Assembly (NCBI GenBank): GCA_003313425.1
Contig: NHZP01000101.1
Span: forward strand, 1-64,000
Reading direction: 5' to 3'
Source of the DNA: Pseudopyrenochaeta lycopersici
Lineage: Eukaryota; Ascomycota; Dothideomycetes; Pleosporales; Pseudopyrenochaetaceae
DNA length: 64,000 nucleotides
This document shows, piece after piece, positions 1-12,000 of this stretch. The notes beneath the pieces were generated by a model. The model was not told the origin of the DNA. It did no database searches and saw only the letters and a program-made list of their open reading frames with translations. The position numbers and the translations under genes are program-made. Each line of letters begins with the position of its first letter. Positions within the stretch are counted from its first letter, which is position 1.

Positions 1-179
1 CTCTCTACGCGCACACATGTTACGCGTCAACGCGCTTTTGCTTGCCAACTTATCACGAACATCCTTCTCCCCGACTACTACAGCTTACTGATTAGCTCTA
101 TCTTACTGCGTACTCCTCGTACTTCTTACTGGCCGTAGAGCTGCTATGACGGCTCAACTCGGATTAAGAGAGCTCCCTC

Positions 180-3064
180 GAGCAGCTCAATCTCCACGTC
201 AACGAGCCTGAGCCAGTCATCATCTGTCGCCTGTGCAAATTTGCTCTGCATGGCACAGCAAGTCCATCGCTGATCATGTGGTTGAAAAACACAACCATTC
301 CAGGTATATAACGAAGCAGCTACGCGAACTTCTCAAACCGTACAACATCCTAGGCCCAAGAGAGCTCCGCCTGCGACCAGACCACTCTCCGCCCCATCCC
401 TATCTTGCCAATCACCTTGGAAATGCGTGTAAGCATTGTGGCCATAAGACGACGAGCATCGACCTTATGGGTCGCCATTTATCTGCTAAGCACGGCGTGA
501 AGCGCAAGTCCTTGACATGGCTCCACGATCATGTCAGCCGAGGCCTGATGCTCCAAAGCTGGGACCATAATGGGGCGTACGGTTATTGGATTGTGAAACA
601 GGATCGTACATCTGCTACTCGCAGTTCTGTCGTCGACAGCAGCTTGCAACAGACCTCTGCACCGCGCCTGCAGCGCCTCGAACAGCTACATCTTAAAGAA
701 CTTGAACGCATGAATCGTCGTCGAACGAATGCAACCAATGACCTTGGCGGTTGCGACATGGCTTTGAACACGAACTGGATGCGACGCACTGGATGGGCGG
801 AAACCTTCGCTGGTGCAGAGCGCAGGCTCCTCGTGCAGCTCGCGCAGATCCCCGTCGTCACGGTGCGGAATTCTGCACCTCGGACTCTACGGAGGGCGTG
901 GATCTGTACAGCTGCAAGGAAGATGAGTATAGACTAAGCCTTCTAGTCGCAGCGCTAGACCAAGTCTTTGATCGATGTGAAGACACAGTCCGCTATACCG
1001 ATGTTTCAATCCGGTGTCTGCTTCGTAGTTCATACCCCGATCGCACGTACAAGGCGCCTTTCGAGTTGGTTGGTCGCAAGGCAACTACCCAAAGATACAG
1101 AAGGATCTTCAAGATGGTTTTCTGTTTCTGTGTGGCGCGTTCTGGAGGCTGGACAAGTGCGCACGACAAAACCTTCTACGCAGGTCTCTTCCCAAAGAGC
1201 AAGATGAGTCGCTGCACCAACTGTGGTTTGACCAGGCATGGTCCCTTATGCCCGAGATGAAGACGAAGGAGGCAGAGCCGCGCGGCATACCAATTAAAAT
1301 CAGGCCCTACCAAACTTGGAAACCTGGGAATCGATTTCGGAAGATGAGAGCGACGAGTCTGGCCTCCGTCATCACAGACGATGGTGAGGAAGAGTTCGAA
1401 TCAGCCAGAAAGTCTACTGATGACTGCATCAGAATTTGAGGAGCCTTCCAAAAGTCATAGTTTCTCGAAAAGGAATGGCAGAGAAGCTCTTTCCCGGGCT
1501 GAGCGCATGAAGCGCCGCCAGTCCACTAGTATGGCCCACGCTGCAAGTGCTCTGGATTCGAGAAGGGATCATGAAACTCCTCAACCCTTTGAAAAAAAGG
1601 AGGCGACATGGAGTAGCCTACTGGAAGATATGCTCTTCCGCTTTGTATATTTTCTATCAACAGAGGAATATGAGGATGGCACGCCGTCCTCCACCCTTCT
1701 GATATACTCCAGCGGTGTTCTTGGCTTGACTCAAGGTGGCTCTACATTCGAACGCGCGGGGAATTATACGTCAAAATTGTCTGCCATGATCTATTGCGTT
1801 CGAATGATTATCCTCGAAGCTACTCTTCCTCGGTTTGCTCATGTTGGCCTGGGTTGGAGCGTTAGACCACGCCATGGACAAGTGGAGCTCCTCAATCAGG
1901 CCCGTGGAAAAAATTTGTGCCTGGGATCGCCAACGCCAATGAATGAGCTTCTTAGCCTACGCGATTACGGGAGGGTAAGCAGTCGCTCAGAAGGGCCCTC
2001 ATTCCGCGTGACTTGGAGCCAAGACGGCCAGGTCGTCTCTTGGGAAAAACATAGCCTTTCCATGGCGAAGTTCCGTCAGATCAGCCACGACTCTATTCAG
2101 GACACTTTGGCAGTATGCAGTGAACTTATGTATGGTTGGAGTCCGCCAATCGATCTGGGTAGCATTCGTGACCATCTTGCTGATACTTCCGCCGGCTATT
2201 CCTTCGTGACTGACAGTGCGAATGGCCTCTCAGAATCGTACCTAGAGCTATCTCGCAGGGCTTCCTTGGCGACGGTTAATGGACTGCTGGCTGATGATGA
2301 CTGGGACGACCCAAGCGGTCCGCCGGTACCTAGAGCTATACAGTCAAATGACCGAGCTGATGATGTTGTCGCTGTATTTGCTGGGAGGACAGGCTCCAAG
2401 GGGAACAGAACTGTCAGCGCTCGAGCACTGCAACGGATCTTCGACATCTCGTGGTGTGTGTGTATATTCACGTAAGATGGCGCTGATCTTCAGGCACGCC
2501 AAGTCCCGGCGCTCGACCAATCATGAGTTCTACGTGGTGAGATTCATGCCAGATGAAGTTGGTCGGCTTCTCTACTATTATCTTGTGTTCATTCGGCCAT
2601 TTGTATGCATGCTCCATCGAGAGTTCCACGCAGGGGACATCGATAGCACGCTTCTCTTTTCATTGCCGACTGTTCCAAAAGAGCCATTGAAGACGTCGGT
2701 GCTTACGAAGGCACTCGAGCGTCAAACCACGAGCACTGTGGGTTTCCGATTGAGCGTTAGGACATATCGACAGCTAGTGATTGCAGTAACCGATAAACAT
2801 ATTCGACACATATCAGAACCTTTCAACAGGCATGACGACCGAAGCACAAAGGCAGATCCGAATGTAGCATATGCATGGCAGAGTGGGCACAGACCACTGC
2901 AAAGAGGCATGTCATATGGAATTGACGGTGCATTCCCGGATACGCTTCAACCTGCGCTGCTCAATATTTACGAATGGGCATCGAACGAGTGGCACAAGTT
3001 TCTGCAGCTAGAACCAGCAGCTCACAACGCCTGTATCGAGACGATCGAAGGTCAAAAAGCGTAA
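180..3064 (+). pseudogene. Decayed N-terminal half of a fungal telomere-linked helicase-type gene
   Basis: The reading frame is broken at least four times (near 245-265, 850-900, 1260-1400 and 2300-2340) but the pieces form one recognisable protein. They are a C2H2-like finger (ICRLCKFAL, then HVVEKH in another frame), a second finger (ACKHCGHKTTS...RHLSAKHG), and a stretch containing RCEDTV.TDVSIRCLLRS and YKAPFELVGR. These resemble the DUF3505-type region of fungal subtelomeric RecQ-like proteins. The piece at 2279-3064 contains APRGTELSAL and GHRPLQRGMSYG, which look like the first Arg and the terminal His/Arg/Tyr of a tyrosine-recombinase fold; that is an inference. Another frame near 3050 reads KKRKVPSSSS, a likely nuclear signal, so the gene probably ran on to the right. 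Family assignment is from memory of such proteins; no search was run. Some breaks could be introns. Confidence 0.55.
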
Positions 3065-3166
3065 GGTGCCGTCTTCTTCCAGCGATAGTTCTCCAAAACG
3101 GCGTTGTACCACTCAGCGAACGGGCATAGATTCATCCCCACCGAATGAGCAAGCCCTCCTCAAGCC

Positions 3167-4546
3167 ATGCCACACAAGATCGGCCAAGGCCCGTGGGCGA
3201 AGGAAGTCGAAGTTGCCTTTTACAAAAGCACACTAAAACAAGCATGGCTAGGTTGTATGCCTATCTTTAGTCGCCCAAGTCACTTCGAGCGCGACAGAGT
3301 GATCGAGGAGAGGAAAAAGATTTTGGCCCACATCACGAGCGAAGAAGCAGAACTCAACAGACGCTTTGATTCCCGCCACCGGCTGCACGGTATAGATAAA
3401 GAGTTCGTACGCTGGAGAAACGTTGGCTGCCAGCTTTGTTACGCGGACAGTGGGAAGATGGAGCCCGATCACCTACTTGAGCACTGCAACCGTCACCGTA
3501 GCTCCGCAAGAGCTCGACAAATTTTCGATTGGCTTCAAGCGCTCGAGCTTCCACGGCGCTCAAGGGGTGCTAGCTGGTGCGATTTATGCTCCATGACTGA
3601 ATTTGTGTGTGCAGATATCATTACAGGCGTCCGGCTAGGTGACGCCAAGCACGAGGCCGAAAGAAGTTATTGGAGAGAGCAGGCGGAGAAGTCGCTTGAC
3701 GGGGATGGGAAATGCCAAATGAAGCTGGTAGTAAAGAGGACTATTGCTGCACTTTGTGCTTACGATGAACACATCCTTGGAGCCTTTTTGATGGAAAGAC
3801 TTAGTGAGGAGAACGGAGTAGATATCATGGCGAAGAATCAGGTAGAGTTCTGGTTCCGGCAACGCGTCTCTCTGGGTGGCAGTGCAGTCTTGAGGCTTCT
3901 TTTCGTGTTTGAAATGCTTATAAGTGCTTTCAACTTCAGACGATCCCAGCCATCAGCGACAAAGAGCCCTAATTCAAGCGTAATCTCCCCACTGCTATGT
4001 GGTTACGGCTGGGACAACGACGATGAAGTACAGGGCTGGCACAACACGTTGAAGTGGTGGATGGGAAAATGTGGATTCTGTGCTGGACGCGGGCTCGAAG
4101 ATACCAAGATCAATCACAGTTTGAGCAACTGTAGGCGCGGGGGATTAACACAGCGGTCGATCCGCATGGGCGAAGCCATCTTTCTTGAAGGTTTCAAAGC
4201 GAAAGGTGGTTGTGCGAGGTGCGCTGTGCCTCGAGAAATTTGTGACAGGTGGGCAAAATCAAGCGACGGAGTCTGGAGAGAGCAACCTCTGGAACGTTGT
4301 CAATACGGGCGCTTGGTATACGATACAGTTGTCGGGCTATACCAATGTACCGATACAAGGTACGCCTTCGACTTGTTGACAACGATAGAAGAGGAGGGTG
4401 AGGAGGAGTACCGTGACCTGGACGATGTTGACGTGACCATGTGGCTATGTAGGAAGTTGGTTGTTGCCAACGTTGAAGGTACTGAGATGCTGCGACAGCT
4501 TTGGGTATGGACGCAAATGCTACAAAAGGCACGCTTAGAGTACTAA
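3167..4546 (+). CDS. C-terminal Cys/His-rich part of the telomere-linked helicase-type gene
   Basis: This open frame of about 459 codons has no convincing start of its own. It contains three zinc-ligand-like clusters: GCQLCYADSG followed by HLLEHC (about residues 85-107), KCGFCAGRGL followed by HSLSNC (about 305-325), and GGCARCAVPREICDRW. An acidic Glu-rich stretch (EEEGEEEYRDLDD) lies near the end. This layout matches the tail that follows the helicase core in fungal subtelomeric RecQ-like proteins. The DEAD and HELICc core that should precede it is absent: only about 100-200 bp separate the N-terminal remains from this tail. The simplest reading is an internal deletion, leaving a broken gene, although this frame itself is uninterrupted. 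Family identity is from domain order, not from a search. Confidence 0.5.
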   Translation: MPHKIGQGPWAKEVEVAFYKSTLKQAWLGCMPIFSRPSHFERDRVIEERKKILAHITSEEAELNRRFDSRHRLHGIDKEFVRWRNVGCQLCYADSGKMEPDHLLEHCNRHRSSARARQIFDWLQALELPRRSRGASWCDLCSMTEFVCADIITGVRLGDAKHEAERSYWREQAEKSLDGDGKCQMKLVVKRTIAALCAYDEHILGAFLMERLSEENGVDIMAKNQVEFWFRQRVSLGGSAVLRLLFVFEMLISAFNFRRSQPSATKSPNSSVISPLLCGYGWDNDDEVQGWHNTLKWWMGKCGFCAGRGLEDTKINHSLSNCRRGGLTQRSIRMGEAIFLEGFKAKGGCARCAVPREICDRWAKSSDGVWREQPLERCQYGRLVYDTVVGLYQCTDTRYAFDLLTTIEEEGEEEYRDLDDVDVTMWLCRKLVVANVEGTEMLRQLWVWTQMLQKARLEY

Positions 4547-5156
4547 GATTTTAGAGTACTTTTGGGGTCGTCATAACGACGCTAGATCTCTACCAAGTAG
4601 CTAGAGTACAATGATGCTGCAGCATATCAGCCCTAGTTCTTCTAATAAGTACCCTTAAAAATGTACTGTTACGAGAAGGAGCGAAGACATTGATCAAAAT
4701 ATACGGTTGCTTACATTACGCGATGTCATTGTAATTCTATTGCTACTCGTGTAGAATACGCATCCTTAACCTTCGGACAGGTAGACAAAGGCTTAGAACT
4801 ACTTGATAATGCTTTCTTGAAGACTTTGGCGTCTTGGTCTGCAAGCAGCATGGTACTGCAGTCGTTAATCTCGACACGTATCCCCTGCAGCATCATACTA
4901 TGTACCTAAACTGTACCTTTAGGGTTATGTTAGGTTGCCCCCAGGGGCAAGAATTGAGTTGGCCTCCGGGGGCAAGACCCTAGGGGGGTTAACAAGCGTG
5001 GGAAGTAATGCCTGCCCCTAGGGGCAAGATGCCTGTGCGAACAACGTAGCTTCGCGAACTTCAAAACTTTATATAGCCTTCCCACCTACCACTCTATAGC
5101 GTGCCTATTCCATAAGAAGCTATTTTCCTAGGCTCTATTATACAAAAACCGCTCCT
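4547..5156. other. Intergenic stretch with short C/G-run palindromes
   Basis: No gene is visible. At 4935-5030 there are three imperfect copies of a short palindromic motif followed by CAAG (CCCCAGGGGCAAG, CCGGGGGCAAG, CCCCTAGGGGCAAG), about 45 bp apart. Their role is unknown. The rest is ordinary mixed-composition sequence. Confidence 0.4.
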
Positions 5157-5687
5157 ATGAAACGCAAAGGCGATAAAACGGCTGTTAAGGGAAGGAAGAA
5201 GCAACGAGTAGAGGTGAAAGATGTAGACTCCGTTCACGAGCAGGCTGAGCCATATCGACTGGCTACTGCTAGGTTTCCAATCGATGTGCTTACTTCAGAG
5301 TAGACGACTGGCACCAACCGGTCCATCAACGAACACCACAAGCGCCGCCTCTGCCAGACATTCAGAGAAGTAGGCGTCCTTCGCAGAAATGAAAGCCGCC
5401 GACTGCGGGTTGCTTGCACAAAAGCGCAAGTGCACCAGATGCTTGACTATCTCAGGCTGAGAGAAAGCGGAGTTCCGAGCGATCGTAGTGGCCAGCGAAC
5501 TGAGGGAGGAGATGATGCGGATTGGCCATCGTTCGAAGACTGGAGTAGCGTTGTTGGACAGAGGGCAGAACCTATGGCGTGCAACCATCGAGTAGAGGCC
5601 TTAAAGGAATATTTGCATGGTTCTCAGTCTGCGCATAGGGGGCGGTGGTGGATTGGTGACATCTACGACAAAGGTTCCATCCCTTAA
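5157..5687 (+). pseudogene. Broken fungal gene with a ParB-like GxHRxxAL-type motif
   Basis: An ATG at 5157 opens a lysine/arginine-rich N-terminus (MKRKGDKTAVKGRKKQR) that stops near 5302. The following DNA stays coding-like in another frame (TGTNRSINEHHKRRLCQTF, RVACTKAQVHQMLDYLRLRE) and ends in ACNHRVEALKEYL then RWWIGDIYDKGSIP at 5687. The CNHRVEAL segment resembles the G-x-H-R-x-x-A-L motif of ParB/sulfiredoxin-like folds, and the WWIGDIYDK tail recalls a widespread fungal hypothetical family. An intron could explain the early stop, but no clean donor/acceptor pair was found, so a frameshifted relic is preferred. It lies next to the decayed subtelomeric helicase-type gene. Confidence 0.35.
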
Positions 5688-5988
5688 GCCGCAGCAGCTA
5701 AGACGAGCTAACCCTAACGGCAGACGCAAAAAAAAAAGCTCATAGGTAGCTGTTATTAAGAGCTGAGTTTTTGGGACGGGCTCTTAAGTGGCCGGGACCA
5801 CGTCTAACCGAAAAACCTTGCCTAAATGCGAGATACTGTCGTTGTTCCGCTGCTGACTGTCAAGGTCTATAGGCAGGATATTTAAGTAGAAGCGTCCGCG
5901 AACTAATGCAGTCTTTGGGTCTGGTCTTGAGCGAAGACCACACAAGGAAGATTATCCACAATATGCTTGTAAGACTACGCTGTGTAAT
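5688..5988. other. Intergenic stretch, nothing recognised
   Basis: It contains a run of ten A residues near 5728 and no convincing coding, RNA or repeat signal. It is the downstream flank of the minus-strand gene ending at 5989. Confidence 0.3.
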
Positions 5989-6729
5989 TTAAACAGCTAC
6001 TAACACGGTAAGAGCTGCAAAAAGCCAGACAAGAGGTGTGCTGTGTAGTAACTCGCCGTGGTTCTTATTCTCGTTCTTGTTCTCGCTGTCAAAGTTTACA
6101 GTAATATTCATAGCCGGCCTCGTTGACTTGGGCCTAGCCTCCCGAGTTTTGCGCGCTTTCTCAGACCCAGTCCTAGTAGGTCTCTTGCTTTTTGATCGTT
6201 CCAGGCTTCTTTTTACCTCCTGTTTGCTTGGTGCATTGTACACGTTCCCTGCGACGGTGTGTAGGCTAGCCCACGGCTCCACAAACAACGCTGCCGGGTC
6301 CTCAGGTTGGCCATCTGTTGTGTTTAGAAGAAGCTGTGTAGAGCCATCCAGTAGAGGCAGGTTACTAGTTGGCAATTCCATAGCATAAGGTGCCTGCGAG
6401 GAGGGCTTTTTTGGGTTGACAAGCTCGTACACCATCTTGCCCGCGAGAAACGTAAGCTGATGGGAGGACACCAGACCCGACTGCATAGAGCAAAGAGACG
6501 GAGAGGATGCATTGCATCTGGCCTCATCAACCAGAAGGAGCGTGTAGGAGCCAGGAAGCCTCTGCTCTGTGCCTATCCTTACAGCCACGGCAGGATCTAT
6601 GGTGGCTGCGGGGCCTACGTGTTAGGGTCATGTTGCTGTGCACAGCGTAGATAGCAACTCACGCTCCACGGGGATGCCAACACCGCCACTAGCAACCGCC
6701 GTGTTGAATTCTACGGTAAGATTATCCAT
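5989..6729 (-). CDS. Putative surface or secreted fungal protein with a C-terminal hydrophobic tail
   Basis: Proposed model on the minus strand: exon 1 from 6729 to 6663 (or from the upstream in-frame ATG at 6765), a 48-nt intron (6662-6615) with donor GTGAGT, branch CCTAAC and acceptor GTAG, and exon 2 from 6614 to 5989. The splice keeps the frame. The protein contains LPGSYTLLLVDEA, faintly like the start of phosphatidylethanolamine-binding proteins, but the rest of that family is not visible, so no function is assigned. A Lys/Arg/Ser-rich linker (RSLERSKSKRPTRTG) is followed by a last segment TPLVWLFAALTVLVAV, which looks like a GPI-anchor signal or membrane segment. No signal peptide is visible with this start; an upstream exon may exist. 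Confidence 0.4.
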
Positions 6730-7860
6730 GGCTATGCCTCTTACAGACTGTAAAAGGCCAGCCATCAGAACTGTACGACAAGTGAAGTGCATTTTTGGTA
6801 GGCAGGCGTAAGAGGAGATAGATAGACAAATAGGAGGACAGGACGTTTAGGCTGGGTAGGTAAGAATAGACGAAAGAAAAGAGAAAGGGGCACAGCGAAT
6901 CCAAAGATGAAGGAAATGCAGCAGAGACAGATGCCGAAAGAGCGTCGGTTTTTTGTAGCCGTTACCTCGCTGCCGCATATCGCATACGGACTTGGTGTAA
7001 AGCGCAGCACAAGGTAAAGACAGCATACCTAACACTAGCGTTTCTCTACGTCCCTGCTGCATCATGCAAAGACCTTAGTTGTCAACAAAACAGCATAGCG
7101 AGAATAGCTAAACGTCCAAGTAACTAGCATGTCAGTAAATCCCGACTGTTGGGCCTGTGTTGGGGAAGTGAGAACCAGCGGTTGAAACAGTTCGCCAAGG
7201 GAGGTGCAGTGGAGACGCACAGACTGTTAGAGGTCGGAGTAAATGCACGAGCTGCGCTAAGACACTTACAGCAGCTTCTAGAAGGCTTTGAAACACTACA
7301 CAGACCAGACAGGTGTTTCTTAGCCGCTGATCCTGTTACCCAATACGGCTGCTTCGTTTATGCCCCCTTCTGTTCAGTGTGGTGATTAATTAGCGCGATT
7401 GTGTCAAGTTCGGCCGCGTTATGCCGAATAGGCCGTGCACTGGGGGTGCTAGGGAAGTACCGTTCATGCCAAGGCAATGCGGGTCTAGTCATTGTTGTCG
7501 TCTATGTCGCGACGTCCCTGCCAAGAACAAACCCTACGAGTTTCTTCAAGAGCCTCCCTTATTATACGATTGTTTTTGCTGACAAACAGATAGGTTTGAA
7601 GGGCTATCGTTTATGCGTCTGGCTTGGTAGCTAACATGTCGAAACGATGCAAGCAGCTTGGCATGTTAGGGGCACGATTTTCGTCCTTATAGGAGGTATC
7701 TTGAAAGGATATAAAATAAGCATCTTTTACCCTAATTAGAACTCATATCATTAGCATCTCTCTATTTCATTTCTAGACACGCATCTTCTGTGAATGATTT
7801 CACTCAGCGCTCTTTTCCCTAACTTCAAGACTACCAATCCTTAACAAAGCCCCGTTCACT
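6730..7860. other. Gap with only small, unsupported open frames
   Basis: Short open frames occur (for example 7149-7385 +) but none has a recognisable domain, a good start context or convincing splice sites. An upstream exon of the minus-strand gene at 5989-6729 may lie in 6900-7065. The stretch 7700-7860 (AT-rich, with TATAAAATAAG at about 7709) is the likely promoter of the Kex2-repeat gene. Confidence 0.35.
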
Positions 7861-9086
7861 ATGCGAGCATCAACGGTCGCGGCCATTTTGGCGTTTACTG
7901 CAGGCATGACTGCTAATGCCGCACCTGTTGTCCTCTCAGAGGGTCTCTCTGATAGCCTCCCGTCTGGGCTTCTAACCACGGTTGGCCTTGATGTACCTGC
8001 AGGTGTTGATGATCTGTAGGTCCCACACAGCGAACAATATACTAGGTTACTAACAGCATCAGGAGCCAGACAATCCGAGACCAGAGTTCTGAGGAGGCCC
8101 AGGCGGTTGCAAAGAGAGAGCCACAGCGAGGCCGGGGCCGCGGTGGACGTGGCCGGGCGGGTCGTGTTGGCGGTGTTGTTGAGGGTGTAACTGAGGGGAT
8201 TGGCGGCGCAGCAGACGCAATTTTCATCGGGCAGACGATCCAGGACCAGACATCTCAAGAGGCGCAGCCAGTGGCGAAGAGAGAGCCACAGCGAGGCCGG
8301 GGCCGCGGTGGACGTGGCCGGGCGGGTCGTGTTGGCGGTGTTGTTGAGGGTGTAACTGAAGGTATCGGCGGGGTGGCAGATGGAATCTTCATCGGACAGA
8401 CGATCCAAGACCAGACGTCTGAGGAATCGCAGCCAGTAGCGAAGAGAGAGCCACAGCGAGGCCGAGGACGTGGTGGACGCGGGCGAGCTGGTCGTATTGG
8501 CGACGTCGTTGAGGGCGTAACTGAAGGTATCGGCGGTACAGCAGATGCTATTTTCATTGGGCAGACGATCCAAGACCAGACCTCTCAGGAATCGCAGCCA
8601 GTTGCGAAGAGGGAGCCGCAGCGAGGCCGGGGACGTGGTGGACGCGGGCGAGGTAGTCGTGTTGGCGGTGTTGTGGAGGGCGTAAGTGAGGGGATTGGCG
8701 GCGCAGCAGACGCAATTTTCATCGGACAGACAATCCAAGACCAGACCTCTCAGGAGGCGCAGCCAGTGGCCAAGAGGGAGCCGCAGCGAGGCCGGGGACG
8801 TGGTGGACGCGGGCGAGGTAGTCGTGTTGGTGGGGTGGTTGAGGGTGTAAGTGAGGGTATTGGCGGGGTGGCAGATGGAATCTTCATCGGACAGACGATA
8901 CAAGACCAAAGCTCTGAGGAGGCGCAACCAGTGGCGAAGAGGGAGGCACAGCGAGGCCAGGAAGGTGGTAGACTTGGGCAGGCAGGGATTTGCCAGGTGG
9001 GGGTTGAGTCAGCGTGTAATGGCGACTCAGCTAGACCAGATTTGGAGTTTGGTGCAGATTTAGACTTCACTGGTGCAGATTTCTAA
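7861..9086 (+). CDS. Secreted Kex2-processed repeat protein (KEP, RiPP-like precursor)
   Basis: Model: exon 1 7861-8015, intron 8016-8062 (donor GTAGGT, branch TTACTAAC, acceptor TCAG), exon 2 8063-9086, frame kept, 392 residues. Exon 1 begins with a clear signal peptide (MRASTVAAILAFTAGMTANA followed by APVV). Exon 2 holds tandem 55-residue (165-bp) repeats starting at about 8110, 8276, 8440, 8606 and 8771, then a decayed sixth at 8937. Each repeat begins with a KR dibasic site, then EPQRGRGRGGRGR, a Gly/Val-rich segment and GQTIQDQ. KR before every repeat is the signature of Kex2 cleavage in fungal multi-peptide precursors, as in ustiloxin-type RiPPs and repellent-type cell-wall peptides. 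The acidic non-repetitive tail ends LDFTGADF. No tailoring enzymes (UstY-like DUF3328 or tyrosinase) are seen nearby, so a structural surface peptide is as likely as a RiPP. Confidence 0.7.
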
Positions 9087-12000
9087 GATAGATCGTTAGT
9101 AGTTTCTACAAGCGAGTAAAGTACAAAATATAGATTGTTAATAAGCAAGTCGATTTATTTAGGGTTGTAACAAGCTACTATAGATAAGGGAGTAATAAAA
9201 AGCAGTGTATAAAGCATAAAAAAGAATTGTAAAAAGAAGGGTAAGGGATTGTATTAGAGGTAAGTAGTAATAGTATTATTATTTAGGGGGTTAGAGAGTA
9301 GGTTTAGAGTTAATTAAGAATAAGGTAGAGTTAAGTAAAAGGTATAGAAGTGTTAGATAAAATACTAAAATACGCTTTGCAGAATTAATAATTACGATAA
9401 ATTAATTGTGTGTTGATTATAATTATATTCCTTATTAAGTTCTGTCTCCTACTTTCTTCTATATGTCCTCTACTTCTAAAGGTTCTGTTAATTAGTAATA
9501 GTTATTAGTCCTTCCTATACTGTACTTCTAAGGTTCTCCTTATATTTAATAAGAAGAGTAAGTTATTTTAGAGTTTAATAAGAGTAGGTTAAAAAGTGTT
9601 AAGATATAATAGAGAGTAGATTAGTAGCAGTAAGAGATTAATTAAAATTAAGATTAAGAGTATTCTTATTAGATATAAATGTGTAAGTTTAAGGAGGCTA
9701 GATAGTAGCACAAGTATTAAGTAGAACTAGTTAGTAGAAGGGCATGTAAAAGAGTTTTAATAGAGAAGACATAATAAAGCAACTAGGGTAATAATAATAA
9801 ATTTGGGGTTAGTTTAGGTAAATAGTTATTTTATATAACAAGGGGGATAAGTTATTAATTAGAATGATATAGTAATTTAATTTAGTAATAGTAGAAGGAT
9901 AAGCATAGAGGTATTTAGTATTATAAGAGAAGAGTTATGTATATTAGTAGAAGAAGAAGAAGTAATAGGTTATAAATTAGGTAATAGAGGTTAGGTTAGA
10001 GTTCTATAGAAGATTAGAAGATTAGAAGATAAAGAAGAGTTATAAGTAGATTTTAAAAGTGTAGGTAAAGTAAGTAATAGTAGTAAAGTATTTAGGTTAA
10101 AGGTTAGGGTAAGTTAAGTAGGGGTAAAAGAGGGGCAAACGACTAAAGTAGGGGTAAATAAGAAGGAAAGTAGTAAAGTAGGGGTAAATAAGGAGTAAAC
10201 AACTAGAGTAGGGGCAAAAAAGGAGTTAGCGACTAGAGTAGTAGTAAACTTATAAGAAGGTGTAACCGTAACGAGGGGCGGTCTAAGCAGCAGGCTGAGC
10301 AGCAGGCCGAGCAGCAGACTAAGCAGCAGGCTAAGTAGCAGCAATACAAGCGGCGATAGGAGCAGCAGGAGCGCGAGGCAGCAGTGCACAGTCTGTGGCA
10401 GTGTCCGCAGCTAGGGCAGGAGGGTTTCTGAGAGATAGATGAGCTGCGGAGCAGAGTAAGGTATAAAAAGGAGGTTCAAACGTGCTGGAAGTGTGGGATG
10501 ATGGAGTATCTCTGCGGCAGAAAGCAGGGTAGCAAGCAGAGCAGCAAGCAGAGCAGCAAGCAGAGTAGTAGGCAGGCAGATTGCGCATGGCCGAACGTAA
10601 CGATAGCAGTACTATATAGGCTACGAGCAGCAGCAGAGGCAAAAGCAAAGCTAGAGGTAGGTAGAGGAATTCAAGATAGTAGGCTTTGGGAGGTAGGATA
10701 TTGAGGGCAGGTAGATAGTAAGGAGGAGCTAGGTAGATGGATAGGAGAGGTATATCAAGATAGGCGGATTTTTAAGGATATTACTAGTAAAGGAGTAGCT
10801 AGTATTATATATAGTATCTTAGAAGAGCAAAGAAGAAAATAGATATATTTTATATAGTATTTATAAAAGAATAGTTAACTAGTTTAAATAAGAAAAAAGA
10901 AGAAGAGAGTAAAGTAATTTAATATAAGATATTAGAAGGAGAGTAGAGAATAGCTAGCTACGTTAAATAAGAAAAAGAAGAAAGAGAGTAAAGAATAGCT
11001 AGCTACTTTAAATAATATATAAAATAGCTATAATTAGGTTAATTTTAAGAAAAGTTAAGTTTATATATAAGTCTTAGTAGAAAATACTATATAAATAACA
11101 ATAGTAAGAAGCTATAGTATATAAAATTATTCTAGAAATATAGTAGTATAACTTTTATAGTAGTATAATAAGAAGTTATTAAAATATAAAAGTTAAAAGA
11201 TAAAAAGAAAAGAAGAATAAAAATATTAGAGTTAATAATTAATAATCTTATAGTAAAGAATAGTTTTTAAAGTAAAGTAGATAAAATAGTAGTAAAGAAG
11301 AAAGTAGTAGGTAAAGTAGCAGTAAGTAAAGCAGAAGTAAGTAAAGTAGAAGATAATATAGTAGTATGTAAGATAGTAGTATGTAAGATAGTAGTATGTA
11401 AGATAGTAGTATGTAAGATAGTAGTATGTAAGATAGTAGTATGTAAGATAGTAGAAAGTAAGATAGTAGAAAATAAGATAGTAAGTAAAAGTATAGCTAA
11501 AGTAGTAGTAAGTAAAAGAGTAGATAATATAGTAGTAGGTAATATAGTAGATAAAGAAGTAGATAAGAAAGTAGTAAGTTAAGTAGTAGGTAAAGTAGTT
11601 AATAAGTAAGTAGATAAAATAAAAGTAGATAAAGTAGTAGTAAAAGAAGTAAAAGTAAATAATAGGTTAGTAGTATTAATAGGAAAAAAGAAGAGGAAGG
11701 TAAAAGAATTAAAATATAGTATAAAGAAGAGTAAATAATAAGTAAGTATAATTAAAAGAAAGAGGTTAAAAAGAGTAAAGTAATAAAAGATAAGTTAAAA
11801 AGCGTGAAGTAATAAAATAGAGGTTAAAGAAGAATAGATAGTAAGTAGTATTAATTAGAAAAAAAAAGATAGTATAATAATATAAAAGAGTATAGTACAT
11901 AGAGATATTATAAGTAATAGAGTAGATAGTATAGTAGAAGTAATATTATAAAAGTTCCGAATTTAAAAAGAATAAAATAGTAGGAATAGTTTTAAAGTTA

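Noticed and set aside
7149..7634. Two small + frames as genes
   Set aside because: No domain, signal peptide or splice support; composition is like intergenic DNA.
8255..9070. Minus-strand Pro/Arg/Ser repeat frames opposite the Kex2-repeat gene
   Set aside because: They arise from the same 165-bp repeat read backwards; the + strand has a signal peptide, intron and Kex2 sites.
10114..10648. Leu- and Ala/Cys-rich minus-strand frames in the AT-rich tract
   Set aside because: These are translations of CAG-like low-complexity and short tandem repeats, with no start context or domain.
11355..11455. CRISPR array
   Set aside because: The 15-bp repeats are directly adjacent without unique spacers, and the genome is fungal.
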